NCBI GenBank assembly: GCA_900771975.1
Contig: CAAGPV010000071.1
Span: 1-64,000 of the forward strand
DNA from: an uncultured Prevotella sp.
GTDB taxonomy: Bacteria; Bacteroidota; Bacteroidia; Bacteroidales; Bacteroidaceae
Direction of reading: 5' to 3'
Length of the DNA stretch: 64,000 nt
The notes below the pieces were generated by a model. That model did not search any database. It was not told the origin of the DNA and saw only the letters and a program-made list of their open reading frames with translations. Made by a program: the position numbers and the translations under genes. This document shows positions 1-6,910 of the stretch, in pieces. Position 1 is the first letter of the stretch; every line of letters starts with the position of its first letter.

Positions 1-90
1 AACCTCAGGCCTATGCCTCAATAAGTACTTCCTAAAATCACTATAAGAACATTTAGCCCCATGATAGCAATCAAAGCCGTTACCAATTAT
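1..90 (-). pseudogene. AbiH-like abortive infection gene, interrupted (downstream fragment)
   Basis: Read on the minus strand from base 90 to base 1 this is an uninterrupted 30-codon frame beginning IIGNGFDCYHG and continuing with SYSDFRKYL. That pattern (IIGNGFD, HG, YSDF, YL) is the N-terminal signature of AbiH-family phage-resistance proteins. There is no start codon here; the initiator and first codons lie at 38365-38392, on the far side of the prophage, and the two pieces join in frame through the shared CAATTAT word. The gene continues beyond the left edge of the window. Family assignment rests on this short motif-rich stretch; the disruption itself is directly visible. Confidence 0.75.
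84..90. repeat. Left copy of the insertion-site duplication (CAATTAT)
   Basis: CAATTAT occurs here and again at 38365-38371, just outside the two phage ends. Mu-like elements duplicate 5 bp of target; the 7-bp match would be a 5-bp duplication plus two chance matches, or a longer duplication. The exact terminus is therefore uncertain by about 2 bp. Confidence 0.7.
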
Positions 91-100
91 GGGGCACAGA

Positions 101-109
101 ACGAAGCGT
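101..109 (+). repeat. Left-end transposase-type site 1 (ACGAAGCGT)
   Basis: ACGAAGCGT begins about 10 bp inside the left terminus. The same word recurs at 191-199 and, inverted, at 38298-38306 near the right end, with one- and two-mismatch relatives at 38343-38351 and 38320-38328. Placement and orientation match end-binding sites of a MuA-type transposase. Confidence 0.6.
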
Positions 110-190
110 ATATGAGTCGGTCGGCTGAAAAATGAGTGAGTGGTTTGTGTTTCAACGAGTTAGGTGTGGTGGCTGAAATGACGGCGTAAA

Positions 191-199
191 ACGAAGCGT
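191..199 (+). repeat. Left-end transposase-type site 2 (ACGAAGCGT)
   Basis: This is a second exact copy of the terminal 9-mer, preceded by AAA as at the right end. It sits 90 bp from site 1, so spacing at the left end is wider than the 22-23 bp seen at the right end. Asymmetric spacing between left and right ends is also typical of Mu. Confidence 0.55.
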
Positions 200-278
200 T
201 TACATAGGCTTACATTTGGTTTACTTTTGGGGCTTGTTGAGGCTCCTGTGGTTTACATGGGGCTTACTGGTGGTTTAT
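197..278 (+). repeat. Helically phased GGYTTAC repeat array 1
   Basis: Variants of GGYTTAC occur at 197 (CGTTTAC), 207 (GGCTTAC), 218 (GGTTTAC), 250 (GGTTTAC), 261 (GGCTTAC) and 272 (GGTTTAT). Neighbouring copies are 10-11 bp apart, one helical turn. The stretch translates into a hydrophobic frame that I regard as spurious. The likely role, by inference, is cooperative protein binding at the phage left end. Confidence 0.55.
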
Positions 279-401
279 ATTGCGTTTCTGTTGGTGGTTG
301 GTGTTGTGTTGGGGTGGGGTAGAATGGTGGCTGAGGCCACTTTTTTTATGGTGTTTCTGAAATTTTATATTGCGAAATTATTCCATATAATGATTATTTG
401 G

Positions 402-409
402 TATATTTG
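402..409 (+). promoter_or_regulatory. Probable Bacteroidetes -7 box (TATATTTG) for the 430-663 gene
   Basis: TATATTTG fits the TAnnTTTG -7 consensus of Bacteroidetes sigma-70 promoters and lies about 20 bp before the ATG at 430. A clear -33 TTTG at the expected distance is not obvious. Confidence 0.5.
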
Positions 410-429
410 CAGAAACAAAACGAGTGAAT

Positions 430-663
430 ATGGCAAAGGTAATACATGTGCATCTGCTGCACAATATAGATGGAACGAGGCGGAAAGACTGGTACTTTAG
501 CAGCATTTCCGCGGTTTATACGGTTTTGACGGCTGAACAGATCGGCGCGACGAAGAATTATTTGCTTCATGCCGGGCTGTCTGGCAATGGTACATTATGC
601 ACGAAACGCGCTATAATCAAGCAATCTACGCTTATTTCATGCTCTCGTGGAGCAGATGATTAG
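430..663 (+). CDS. Small conserved phage-type protein (77 aa)
   Basis: The protein starts MAKVIHVHLL and contains YFSSISAVYTVLTAEQIG and, later, RAIIKQSTLI. It resembles a recurring family of short Bacteroidetes mobile-element proteins with a VIHVxL start and a YFGSxSAIY-like core; no function is known to me. The ATG at 430 is chosen over the GTG at 424 because it follows a -7 box directly. A strong intrinsic terminator at 723-747 closes the unit, so this is an independent transcript lying between the left terminus and the repressor, a position usually occupied by genes expressed in the lysogen. Confidence 0.65.
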   Translation: MAKVIHVHLLHNIDGTRRKDWYFSSISAVYTVLTAEQIGATKNYLLHAGLSGNGTLCTKRAIIKQSTLISCSRGADD

Positions 664-722
664 GCTGGTGCTTTTATGGCGTTAGAACGCAAATAAAAGA
701 CCGTTTGGGCGGTCGTGGGAAT

Positions 723-747
723 GGAGGTCAGTTGGCCTCCTTTTTTT
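723..747 (+). terminator. Rho-independent terminator
   Basis: GGAGGTCA pairs with TGGCCTCC (one G-U pair, very tight loop) and is followed by seven T. It ends the 430-663 transcript. Confidence 0.8.
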
Positions 748-775
748 ATGTCCAAAAATGGCGAAAATAGTGGGT

Positions 776-830
776 GGGGTTACTGCTGGGGTTACAAAGT
801 GGGGTTACATTTTCTGAAAAGTGGGGTTAC
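776..830 (+). repeat. GGGGTTAC repeat array 2
   Basis: Four exact copies of GGGGTTAC lie at 776-783, 788-795, 801-808 and 823-830. Steps are 12, 13 and 22 bp, close to one or two helical turns. The core GGGTTAC is the same heptamer pattern as array 1 (GGYTTAC). Binding by repressor, transposase or an architectural protein is inferred, not shown. Confidence 0.6.
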
Positions 831-1049
831 ACATTCGGGTTTTTTGGGGGTAGGATAGAGGGGGAGGGAAAAGGATGGTTTTAAGGGATAGGGTGGGGGA
901 AACTACCCATTTGTGATATTGGTAAAATGGGCGCGAATCGGGCTAAAACCTTGTATTTATGAGGCTTCTTACATGAAATGAGCTTTGGAAGAGGGGGTAC
1001 ACCCCTCCAAACGGGGTTCTAATGGCGTTGGAGGGACATACGTTTCGTG

Positions 1050-1739
1050 TTAGAAGAACTTGGAAATGCTTCCAATAACCTCAAATACGTTCATGATGCG
1101 TTCTACTGGGTATTCTTGCTCGTCATAGTCTGTCGTATTGATAGGGACGAAACGCAGCTTCTTTGGATCTGACGACCGACGGAGTATCTTGATGGTGCGT
1201 AATGTATCAAGTACGACAGCGTAAATTTCCCCATATTGAATGTCCTCCAGGGTGCATTTATGGAGGGCAATAATATCACCATGGTTAATTTTTGGTTCCA
1301 TGGAGTGTCCTGTGACATTACACCAGAAGTCTGCCTTCTCAAATCCTTGTATCACGATGTTGTTGGTCGGGATCGTTACTTGAGAATTGACAATCTCATT
1401 GAACCCACCTAAGAAATCCACATCATAATAAGGCTTGCCTATGGTTGGGTTGTGTGAAACTTTAGGCAATTTTTCTTCCGAATCTGATTTTTCTTGTTTT
1501 TTTTCTTGCATAGTTGAGAGCATCTCACCTCTGCCGGTAATTAACCATTCGACACTGACATCTGGGGCATAGGCGAGAAATCTTGCAATATTATCTTCGC
1601 TTATACCATTATTTTGCTGTAATATACCACGGGTTACCCCCGATTCTTTATAAAATTCATAGGGTGAAACCCCTTTTTGAGCCAGATAAAGCAAGATATT
1701 CTGCTTTATAGGCGATTTTTCTTGTCTTTTTTCTTGCAT
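1050..1739 (-). CDS. LexA/CI-type phage repressor with S24 peptidase domain
   Basis: The 229-residue protein has an N-terminal helix-turn-helix region (about 10-65) and a C-terminal S24 peptidase domain. The catalytic serine is in GHSMEP (Ser146) and the lysine in RTIKI (Lys184), the dyad used for RecA-stimulated self-cleavage. It should maintain lysogeny by binding the palindrome at 1771-1784, which lies between its own promoter and the rightward early promoter. An unusual feature is that residues 1-9 (MQEKRQEKS) are repeated at 77-85 (MQEKKQEKS) together with the bases before the start codon, giving a potential internal start that would yield a peptidase-only product. Confidence 0.92.
   Translation of the reverse strand: MQEKRQEKSPIKQNILLYLAQKGVSPYEFYKESGVTRGILQQNNGISEDNIARFLAYAPDVSVEWLITGRGEMLSTMQEKKQEKSDSEEKLPKVSHNPTIGKPYYDVDFLGGFNEIVNSQVTIPTNNIVIQGFEKADFWCNVTGHSMEPKINHGDIIALHKCTLEDIQYGEIYAVVLDTLRTIKILRRSSDPKKLRFVPINTTDYDEQEYPVERIMNVFEVIGSISKFF
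1486..1519 (-). repeat. Internal copy of the repressor start region
   Basis: This 34-bp stretch matches 1714-1747 at 32 of 34 positions. It contains an in-frame ATG (repressor Met77) with the same upstream and downstream bases as the true start. Confidence 0.8.
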
Positions 1740-1747
1740 AGTCGAGA
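1714..1747 (-). repeat. Repressor start region, direct-repeat partner of 1486-1519
   Basis: This copy contains the annotated ATG (1737-1739), the first codons and 8 bp upstream. See the internal copy at 1486-1519. Confidence 0.8.
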
Positions 1748-1764
1748 AATCTTGTTTATCTTTG
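1734..1764 (+). promoter_or_regulatory. Rightward early promoter
   Basis: The -7 box TATCTTTG is at 1757-1764 and a TTG at 1734-1736 lies 20 bp upstream, fitting the Bacteroidetes -33/-7 layout. The operator palindrome begins 6 bp after the -7 box, so a bound repressor would cover the start site. Confidence 0.7.
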
Positions 1765-1770
1765 CAGCGT

Positions 1771-1784
1771 GTTCAAGATTGAAC
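1771..1784. promoter_or_regulatory. Repressor operator, perfect palindrome GTTCAAGATTGAAC
   Basis: The palindrome is perfect (6-bp arms, GA centre) and lies between two facing -7 boxes, TATCTTTG on each strand. A close copy, GTTCAATAATGAAC, occupies the same position relative to a -7 box at 9139-9146. Recognition by the 1050-1739 repressor is inferred. Confidence 0.65.
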
Positions 1785-1791
1785 GAGCGGC

Positions 1792-1799
1792 CAAAGATA
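1792..1799 (-). promoter_or_regulatory. Leftward repressor promoter, -7 box (TATCTTTG on the minus strand)
   Basis: CAAAGATA on the + strand reads TATCTTTG on the minus strand. The operator palindrome follows after 7 bp, so the repressor probably autoregulates. The gene start lies about 50 bp downstream at 1739. Confidence 0.6.
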
Positions 1800-1841
1800 C
1801 GAAAAAAGGTCGAGAATAACGAATTTTTGCAATTAAAGAAT

Positions 1842-2051
1842 ATGAATGATACAGAAATAAAGGAGTGGCAGACGCAGAGCGTGAAGCACAAGGTGGCAAT
1901 GGTTCTGATAATGGATGGTGTTAGTTTCAGCTACACAGAAGAGGACGGCATCGTATTCACAGCACCAGAATGTTATGTGGCGAGATTGATAAGACGGCTG
2001 ATGTCCTGCTACGGATGTAGCGTTAGACCGAAGATAAACGAGGTAAAATGA
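1842..2051 (+). CDS. Small early protein (69 aa), function unknown
   Basis: The predicted product starts MNDTEIKEW and contains DGVSFSYTEEDGIVFTAPE and a basic Cys-containing tail. It is the first gene after the early promoter, the position of a Ner-like regulator in Mu, but I do not see a clear helix-turn-helix. The ATG at 1842 is chosen because the frame upstream of it runs back through the promoter and operator. Confidence 0.6.
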   Translation: MNDTEIKEWQTQSVKHKVAMVLIMDGVSFSYTEEDGIVFTAPECYVARLIRRLMSCYGCSVRPKINEVK

Positions 2052-2081
2052 TTGCAGGATAACACGGAGACCCTGGGTGCT

Positions 2082-2214
2082 GCACTGGATAGTCAGCCAC
2101 CGCACTGGATAGTCGGCAGGGTTGGCCTCGGATGACCGCGGGAAAGACCGCAGGAGTGGCAGGTTTGCCGTGCGCTGGATAGCCATGTGGGGTTCGACTC
2201 CCCAAGCTCCACCA
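2082..2214 (+). other. tRNA-like structured element with triple repeat
   Basis: The 3' part has a perfect T-arm: TGGGG (2188-2192), loop TTCGACT, CCCCA (2200-2204), followed by AGCTCC and ACCA (2211-2214). Upstream, GCACTGGATAGTC occurs at 2082-2094 and 2102-2114 and GCGCTGGATAGCC at 2172-2184. No orthodox acceptor 5' strand or anticodon arm can be paired convincingly, so it is not a normal tRNA. It could be a decayed tRNA, a tRNA mimic or a structured leader of the transposase operon. Confidence 0.4.
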
Positions 2215-2242
2215 ATATGTTAATAATTAAAACAAGTGAGAT

Positions 2243-2617
2243 ATGAAAAAGTACATTCACGTAACAAAGGAGGTTCGTCAGGAACTGGCGGAAGTGTTCA
2301 AGGTGGGTGACCGCGCTGTGTGGAATGCCCTAAGTTTTGACAAGGAGCGTGGTGAGACGGATCGTGCAAAACGTATTCGTATGTTTGCCCTCCAGAAGGG
2401 CGGCATTGTGATGGTTGTATCACCAGAGATGGAAACGCTTCATGATTCAGATGACTACATGCGTCAGTATCTCCCTAATGATGTGATGCTTGAGTTCTCA
2501 AAGAAGGAGGATGCAGGTTGCGACGTGTACCACAAGGGCGTCAAGGTTCGCCATTACGACAAGGTAATGGTCAGTGATATACCAGAGATTCAGAACTGGG
2601 CTGCAACATTGAGATAA
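2243..2617 (+). CDS. Early-region protein (124 aa), possibly DNA-binding
   Basis: It starts MKKYIHVTKEVRQELAEVF and is followed by VGDRAVWNALSF and a basic RAKRIRMFALQKGG stretch, which looks like a small helical DNA-binding segment; the C-terminal half has no motif I recognise. It lies 12 bp upstream of the transposase gene and should be co-transcribed with it. It is positioned like an early regulator or transposition accessory protein, but this is inference. Confidence 0.7.
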   Translation: MKKYIHVTKEVRQELAEVFKVGDRAVWNALSFDKERGETDRAKRIRMFALQKGGIVMVVSPEMETLHDSDDYMRQYLPNDVMLEFSKKEDAGCDVYHKGVKVRHYDKVMVSDIPEIQNWAATLR

Positions 2618-2629
2618 GGAGGAGTAAGT

Positions 2630-4630
2630 ATGGAGTACCACGATAACAGACTTTGCATCTCGATGCGGGAACTTGTGGATGGCGGTGTGATGACCGTATC
2701 AAACTACAAGCAGCTCTCCGCACGCGGTCGCATTGATGTAGTGCGTCGTGGTGGAGGCTCTTCCAAGAACTATGCGCTCATCGCGGTTAGCAGTCTGCCC
2801 GATGCTTATCAAGACAAACTCAAGGAGATTTATCCGGACCCGTCGCTTGAGGTGCTGCTTGCCTGGCTTGATGCCAACTACGAGGTGGACCAGGCTGCTG
2901 TCGCATATTTCAACGACTGGCGCAACCAGTGCGGACACGACCACGCTACCGATGCTCATGTGAAGGAGTATGTGACCAACGCCAGCGTGCTGAATGCTTG
3001 TATCAAACTCTACAACAACGCCAAGGCGATACAGAAGACGATGGGCCAGAAGTATGACTGGAGCATGATGTCGCAAGCTGTGGAGGGCTACCGTATGAAG
3101 ACCGGGCACACATTGCCTGCAAGTATGTTGCGCTTCCGCAAGAAGGTGAACGAGTACCAACGAGACGGCTACCAGTGTCTCATCAGCCGAAAGTTCGGCA
3201 ACCAGGCAAGTCGTAAGGTGGATTACCGTACTGAGCGTTTGATTCTGTCGATAGCCGTGTTACCCAACAAGCCGTTCAATACCAATGTTTGGGAATTGTA
3301 CAACTCGTTTGTGTGCGGTGAGCTGGACGTGTATGACCCAGAGACCGGTGAGCTTTTCGACGCAAGCGAGTGGACCGACAAGAACGGTGACCCGAAGTCG
3401 CTGAGCGAAAGCACCATCACCAACTATCTTAACAAGCCCAAGAACCGACTGTTTATTGAACACTCGCTTGACTCTTACACCACATTCATGCACGAGCAGA
3501 TGCCACACGTTCACCGCCATGCGCCTGAGTTCTCGTTCTCAAAGATTTCATTCGATGACCGCGACCTCCCACGCAAACTGAAGGATACCAAGGCAAGGCC
3601 GAAGGCATACTACGCCTACGATGTCACAAGCCAGTGCGTGGTGGGCTACGCCTACAACCGCAACAAGAACGTGGACTTGGTTGCCGACTGCTTCCGCTCG
3701 ATGTTCCGACTGATAGAAAGCAAGGGCTGGGGTTGCCCGGCACAGGTTGAGGTGGAGAACCACTTGATGAGTCAGTGGAAAGAGAGTTTCCTGAAGGCAG
3801 GAGTATTGTTCCCATTTGTGCGCTTCTGCGCCCCGATGAACTCCCAAGAGAAATACGCTGAGCCGATGAACGGTGCCAAGAAACGCCGTGTGGAGCATAG
3901 AAACCATCTCGGCATCGGACGCTTCTATGCCAAAGACAGACACTACCGCACGGAGGCCAAGAAGGTGTTTGATGAGAAGAATGACACCTATGAGGACAAA
4001 CAGTACTACACATGGGAAGAACTGATTGCTGATGACATCCGTGACATCAAGGAGTTCAACAATACCCTCCACCCGAACCAAAAGAAATACCCCGGCATGA
4101 CACGCTGGCAAGTGCTTGAAGCCAATATGAACCCAACGCTTCAGCCAATGGACAAATCGGTGTGGGCACGCTTCATCGGTGAGCGCACTGAGACCTCCAT
4201 ACGCAGAAATAGCTACTGCAGGGTGGCGTATAAGGACTGGTGGTTGAGCAAAACCGAGGTGATAGAAAGACTTGCACCGAACAACTACAAGGTTGATGCC
4301 TACTATCTGACCGATGAGGACGGCAACGCGACCGACGTTTATATCTTCCAGAACGACCGACTTATCGACAAGCTCGAGGACGTGGGCACGTTCAACACTG
4401 CCGATGCAGAGCAGACTGACAAGGACAAGGAGATATTCGTGAACCAGCAGAAGAAGATAGCTGCATTCAACGCATACGTGAAGAAGAACGCCATTGCAAG
4501 TGTTGGCATATCCAAGTCGGAACTTTCGGAAGAGGCTGCACCACCGCCACCGCTTGAACTCAGCCCGATGGAAAGCGAGCAGGAAATGGAAGTGACCTAC
4601 CACATTTCTGACCCATTGGCAGATTTATAG
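2630..4630 (+). CDS. MuA-like DDE transposase
   Basis: This 666-residue protein is the size of MuA. An N-terminal winged-helix-like region (MRELVDGGVMTVSNYKQL) precedes an RNase-H-type core and a C-terminal Mu-transposase domain. Aligning by eye with MuA, the first acid is in SFDDRDLP (about 309-310), the second aligns with Glu376 in VEVENHL where MuA has Asp, and the third is Glu407 or Glu411 in QEKYAEPMNG. It cuts and joins phage ends during integration and replicative transposition and should bind the ACGAAGCGT-type sites. The MuB-like ATPase gene follows. Confidence 0.93.
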   Translation: MEYHDNRLCISMRELVDGGVMTVSNYKQLSARGRIDVVRRGGGSSKNYALIAVSSLPDAYQDKLKEIYPDPSLEVLLAWLDANYEVDQAAVAYFNDWRNQCGHDHATDAHVKEYVTNASVLNACIKLYNNAKAIQKTMGQKYDWSMMSQAVEGYRMKTGHTLPASMLRFRKKVNEYQRDGYQCLISRKFGNQASRKVDYRTERLILSIAVLPNKPFNTNVWELYNSFVCGELDVYDPETGELFDASEWTDKNGDPKSLSESTITNYLNKPKNRLFIEHSLDSYTTFMHEQMPHVHRHAPEFSFSKISFDDRDLPRKLKDTKARPKAYYAYDVTSQCVVGYAYNRNKNVDLVADCFRSMFRLIESKGWGCPAQVEVENHLMSQWKESFLKAGVLFPFVRFCAPMNSQEKYAEPMNGAKKRRVEHRNHLGIGRFYAKDRHYRTEAKKVFDEKNDTYEDKQYYTWEELIADDIRDIKEFNNTLHPNQKKYPGMTRWQVLEANMNPTLQPMDKSVWARFIGERTETSIRRNSYCRVAYKDWWLSKTEVIERLAPNNYKVDAYYLTDEDGNATDVYIFQNDRLIDKLEDVGTFNTADAEQTDKDKEIFVNQQKKIAAFNAYVKKNAIASVGISKSELSEEAAPPPPLELSPMESEQEMEVTYHISDPLADL

Positions 4631-4665
4631 AATGATATTAGAATACAATTAAAATAACGTGAGAC

Positions 4666-5527
4666 ATGATAACGAATGAGAACAAGAAGCGGATATTGGA
4701 GGCCATAGCCACCAACCGCACGAACTATCCGAGCGATGCCAAGCACGCTGCTTCATTGGGCATCAGCACCTCGGTATATAGCGCCATCAAGAATGGTCAG
4801 ACAGACAAGGCACTAAGCGAAGCCAACTGGATAACCATCGCCCGAAGACTGGGTGTTAACCTCAGAGGAGGCATTGAATGGAAACCAGCACGCACCGCCA
4901 CCTTCGACTATATCACCAAGCAGCTGGAGTTCAGCCAACAGAGCGGACTGAGTGCGATACTTTGTGATATACCAAACATCGGCAAGACATTCACGGCACG
5001 CTATTATGTGCAGTGCCACCTATGTAGATTGCTCACAAGTGAAGACCAAACTGAAGCTGGTGCGCAAGATAGCTACCGAGTTCGGTGTGGGCAGCAACGG
5101 AAGATACAGCGACGTGTACGAGGATTTGGTCTATTACTTGCGCTCAATCGACACCCCACTCATCATTTTGGACGAGGCTGGCGACTTGCAGTATGAGGCA
5201 TTCCTGGAACTCAAAGCCTTGTGGAACGCTACAGAAAGATGCTGCGCCTGGTATATGATGGGTGCGGACGGACTGAAAGCCAAAATCAATCGCTCCATTG
5301 AGTGCAAGAAAGTGGGCTATACCGAGATGCTCAGCCGATATGGTGACCGCTACTCGAAGGTAACGCCCGATGATTGTAAGGAGCGTGAGAAGTTCCTGAA
5401 AGACCAGGCGAGCGTGGTGGCAAAGGTGAACGCCCCTGAAGGTGCGGATATTGCTACCCTGGTGCGCAAGTCGGGTGGGGGACTGAGACGAGTTTACACG
5501 GAAATTGAGAAACTAAAAAGAGTATAG
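4666..5527 (+). pseudogene. MuB-like target-selection ATPase, frameshifted
   Basis: Two frames make up one ATPase. The first (4666 to about 5015) has a helix-turn-helix-like N-terminus and a Walker A region CDIPNIGKTFTAR. The second, displaced by one base, resumes with ATYVDCSQVKTKL and has Walker B (LIILDEAGDL) and the rest of the AAA domain. The switch lies near 5010-5025 (YYVQ to ATYVDC) and probably reflects a small deletion. Walker A has Asn where Gly is usual. MuB delivers target DNA to the transposase and stimulates it; this break would impair transposition unless frameshifting rescues it or the base call is wrong. Confidence 0.8.
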
Positions 5528-5531
5528 TAAT

Positions 5532-5786
5532 ATGGAAACAAAGATAACAGTGACATTTACAGATGGAAGTCGCAGAGTGTTGAAAAGCCCAGAGAAACTG
5601 GAAAAAATAGACGAAAACCGGGAAGCCTGCTTTGTGATGGATAACGGACAGGTATATTATGGCTATTGTGATGGTGAAGTTGACGAAGAAGGTGATTTCT
5701 GCCTAATGAGGTCCATTCATGGCATAGGGCTGCCATTTAATCGCCTTCTCGGGTGGTGCTACAAGTCAAGTGGAAGAAAGAAATAA
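5532..5786 (+). CDS. Hypothetical early protein (84 aa)
   Basis: The product starts METKITVTFTDGSRRVL and is predicted to be a small beta-rich acidic protein. It starts 4 bp after the ATPase stop and is part of the early operon. No function is recognised. Confidence 0.65.
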   Translation: METKITVTFTDGSRRVLKSPEKLEKIDENREACFVMDNGQVYYGYCDGEVDEEGDFCLMRSIHGIGLPFNRLLGWCYKSSGRKK

Positions 5787-5802
5787 AACGTGAGTAAGTG
5801 AT

Positions 5803-6444
5803 ATGGCAAAGCGAGCATATAGTCCCAAGGATGTGGCGAATATCAAGTGTAAGGCACTACCATTTGAAGGACAATGGAAAGACGTGTTCGGTCAGCCTGA
5901 AGAGGGCGATACATGGTTTATCAGCGGACCCAGTGCCAGTGGCAAGAGTTCCTTCGTTATGCAGTTTGCCAAGATGCTCTGCGGTATAGGCAGCGTGTTG
6001 TATGTGTCCTTGGAGGAGGGCGTTGGTCTGTCGATGCAACGACGGCTCGCCCAATTCAAGATGACTGACGTTCAAGGCTCGTTCCGCATCATTACCGATG
6101 GCGACATCAAGGCATTGGAAGAACGCCTGGCGAAACCCAAGAGTGCCAAGTTTATCATCGTGGACAGTTACCAGTACGCATACGAAGCAGGGTGGGAATA
6201 TTCACTGACCAGGGCACTGATAGACCGCTTCAAGCGCAAGACCTTCATTTTCGTCAGCCAAGAGGATAAAGGCAAACCCATCGGCAAACCTGCCATCAGA
6301 CTGAAATATGCAGCCGGTGTGAAGGTGAGAACGCAAGGCTTCAGAGCCTACTGCCAAGGACGCTATTCAGGCAACGTGAGCGAATATTACACCATCTGGG
6401 CGGAGAAAGCCGTGGAGGTTTACAATGACAAGTCTAACAACTAA
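5803..6444 (+). CDS. RecA/KaiC-fold ATPase (213 aa)
   Basis: Walker A is GPSASGKSS (about 42-50) and a Walker-B-like strand is FIIVDSYQY. IFVSQEDKG follows in the sensor region. The fold resembles the RecA/DnaB/RadA class rather than MuB's AAA fold. It is a second nucleotide-dependent DNA protein in the early operon and could act in replication or recombination during transposition. It is intact, unlike its MuB-like neighbour. Confidence 0.75.
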   Translation: MAKRAYSPKDVANIKCKALPFEGQWKDVFGQPEEGDTWFISGPSASGKSSFVMQFAKMLCGIGSVLYVSLEEGVGLSMQRRLAQFKMTDVQGSFRIITDGDIKALEERLAKPKSAKFIIVDSYQYAYEAGWEYSLTRALIDRFKRKTFIFVSQEDKGKPIGKPAIRLKYAAGVKVRTQGFRAYCQGRYSGNVSEYYTIWAEKAVEVYNDKSNN

Positions 6445-6455
6445 ATATAACTGAG

Positions 6456-6908
6456 ATGAAGAAGAAAGTTTATATCAGCGGAGCGATAGCCCACTACGAC
6501 CTTAAAGAGCGTATGGCAACCTTTGACCATGCGGCACGTTATCTCTCCATAAAAGGTTACGAGCCGGTGAACCCATTTGAAAATGGTGTTTCTCAGGAAG
6601 CACACTGGATGGAGCACATGAGGGTGGACATTGCCCTGCTTTTGAAGTGTGACTGCATCTATATGTTGCAAGGCTGGGAATTGAGCAAGGGGGCAAAACT
6701 GGAACTGGATGTTGCCAGTTCGTGTGGCATTAAAGTGATGTTTGAAGGTCAGGAGAACAATGTTCGTGAATACACCTGCTGCCTTTGCGGTAAGCCCCAA
6801 ATCGGCTATGGAAACAATCCTCATCCATTGAAAGATGAGGGGGAGTGTTGTCCTGAATGTAATTTGAAAGTGTTAAGTGAAAGAATAAGGTTGTCAAAAT
6901 TGAAATAG
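6456..6908 (+). CDS. DUF4406-like protein with C-terminal zinc ribbon
   Basis: The N-terminal part (about 1-105) reads KKVYISGAIAHYDLKER, YEPVNPFENG, MRVDIALLLKCDCIYML and GWELSKGAKLE, matching DUF4406 proteins, relatives of nucleoside 2-deoxyribosyltransferases. A C-terminal segment adds two cysteine pairs (CCLCGK and CCPEC), a likely zinc ribbon. The fusion suggests a nucleotide-handling or nucleic-acid-binding early function; no activity is established. It lies in the early operon 11 bp after the ATPase gene. Confidence 0.8.
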   Translation: MKKKVYISGAIAHYDLKERMATFDHAARYLSIKGYEPVNPFENGVSQEAHWMEHMRVDIALLLKCDCIYMLQGWELSKGAKLELDVASSCGIKVMFEGQENNVREYTCCLCGKPQIGYGNNPHPLKDEGECCPECNLKVLSERIRLSKLK

Positions 6909-6910
6909 AT

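Larger units (their letters stand above)
664..1049. other. Non-coding left-end region between the small gene and the repressor
   Basis: I find no credible gene here. It holds the terminator at 723-747 and the GGGGTTAC array at 776-830. The rest is G-rich on the + strand with no recognisable promoter box. The location, between the left terminus and the repressor gene, corresponds to where Mu carries its operator/transposition enhancer. Confidence 0.5.

Noticed and set aside
216..500. Hydrophobic + strand frame of 94 codons near the left end
   Set aside because: It translates the GGYTTAC repeats and overlaps the promoter and start of the better-supported 430-663 gene.
2152..2214. A standard tRNA gene ending at the CCA-like 2211-2214
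   Set aside because: Only four of seven acceptor positions pair canonically with the best 5' candidate, and no proper anticodon arm can be drawn.
3548..4603. Minus-strand frame of about 350 codons opposite the transposase
   Set aside because: It is a shadow of the transposase reading frame and has no protein-like composition.
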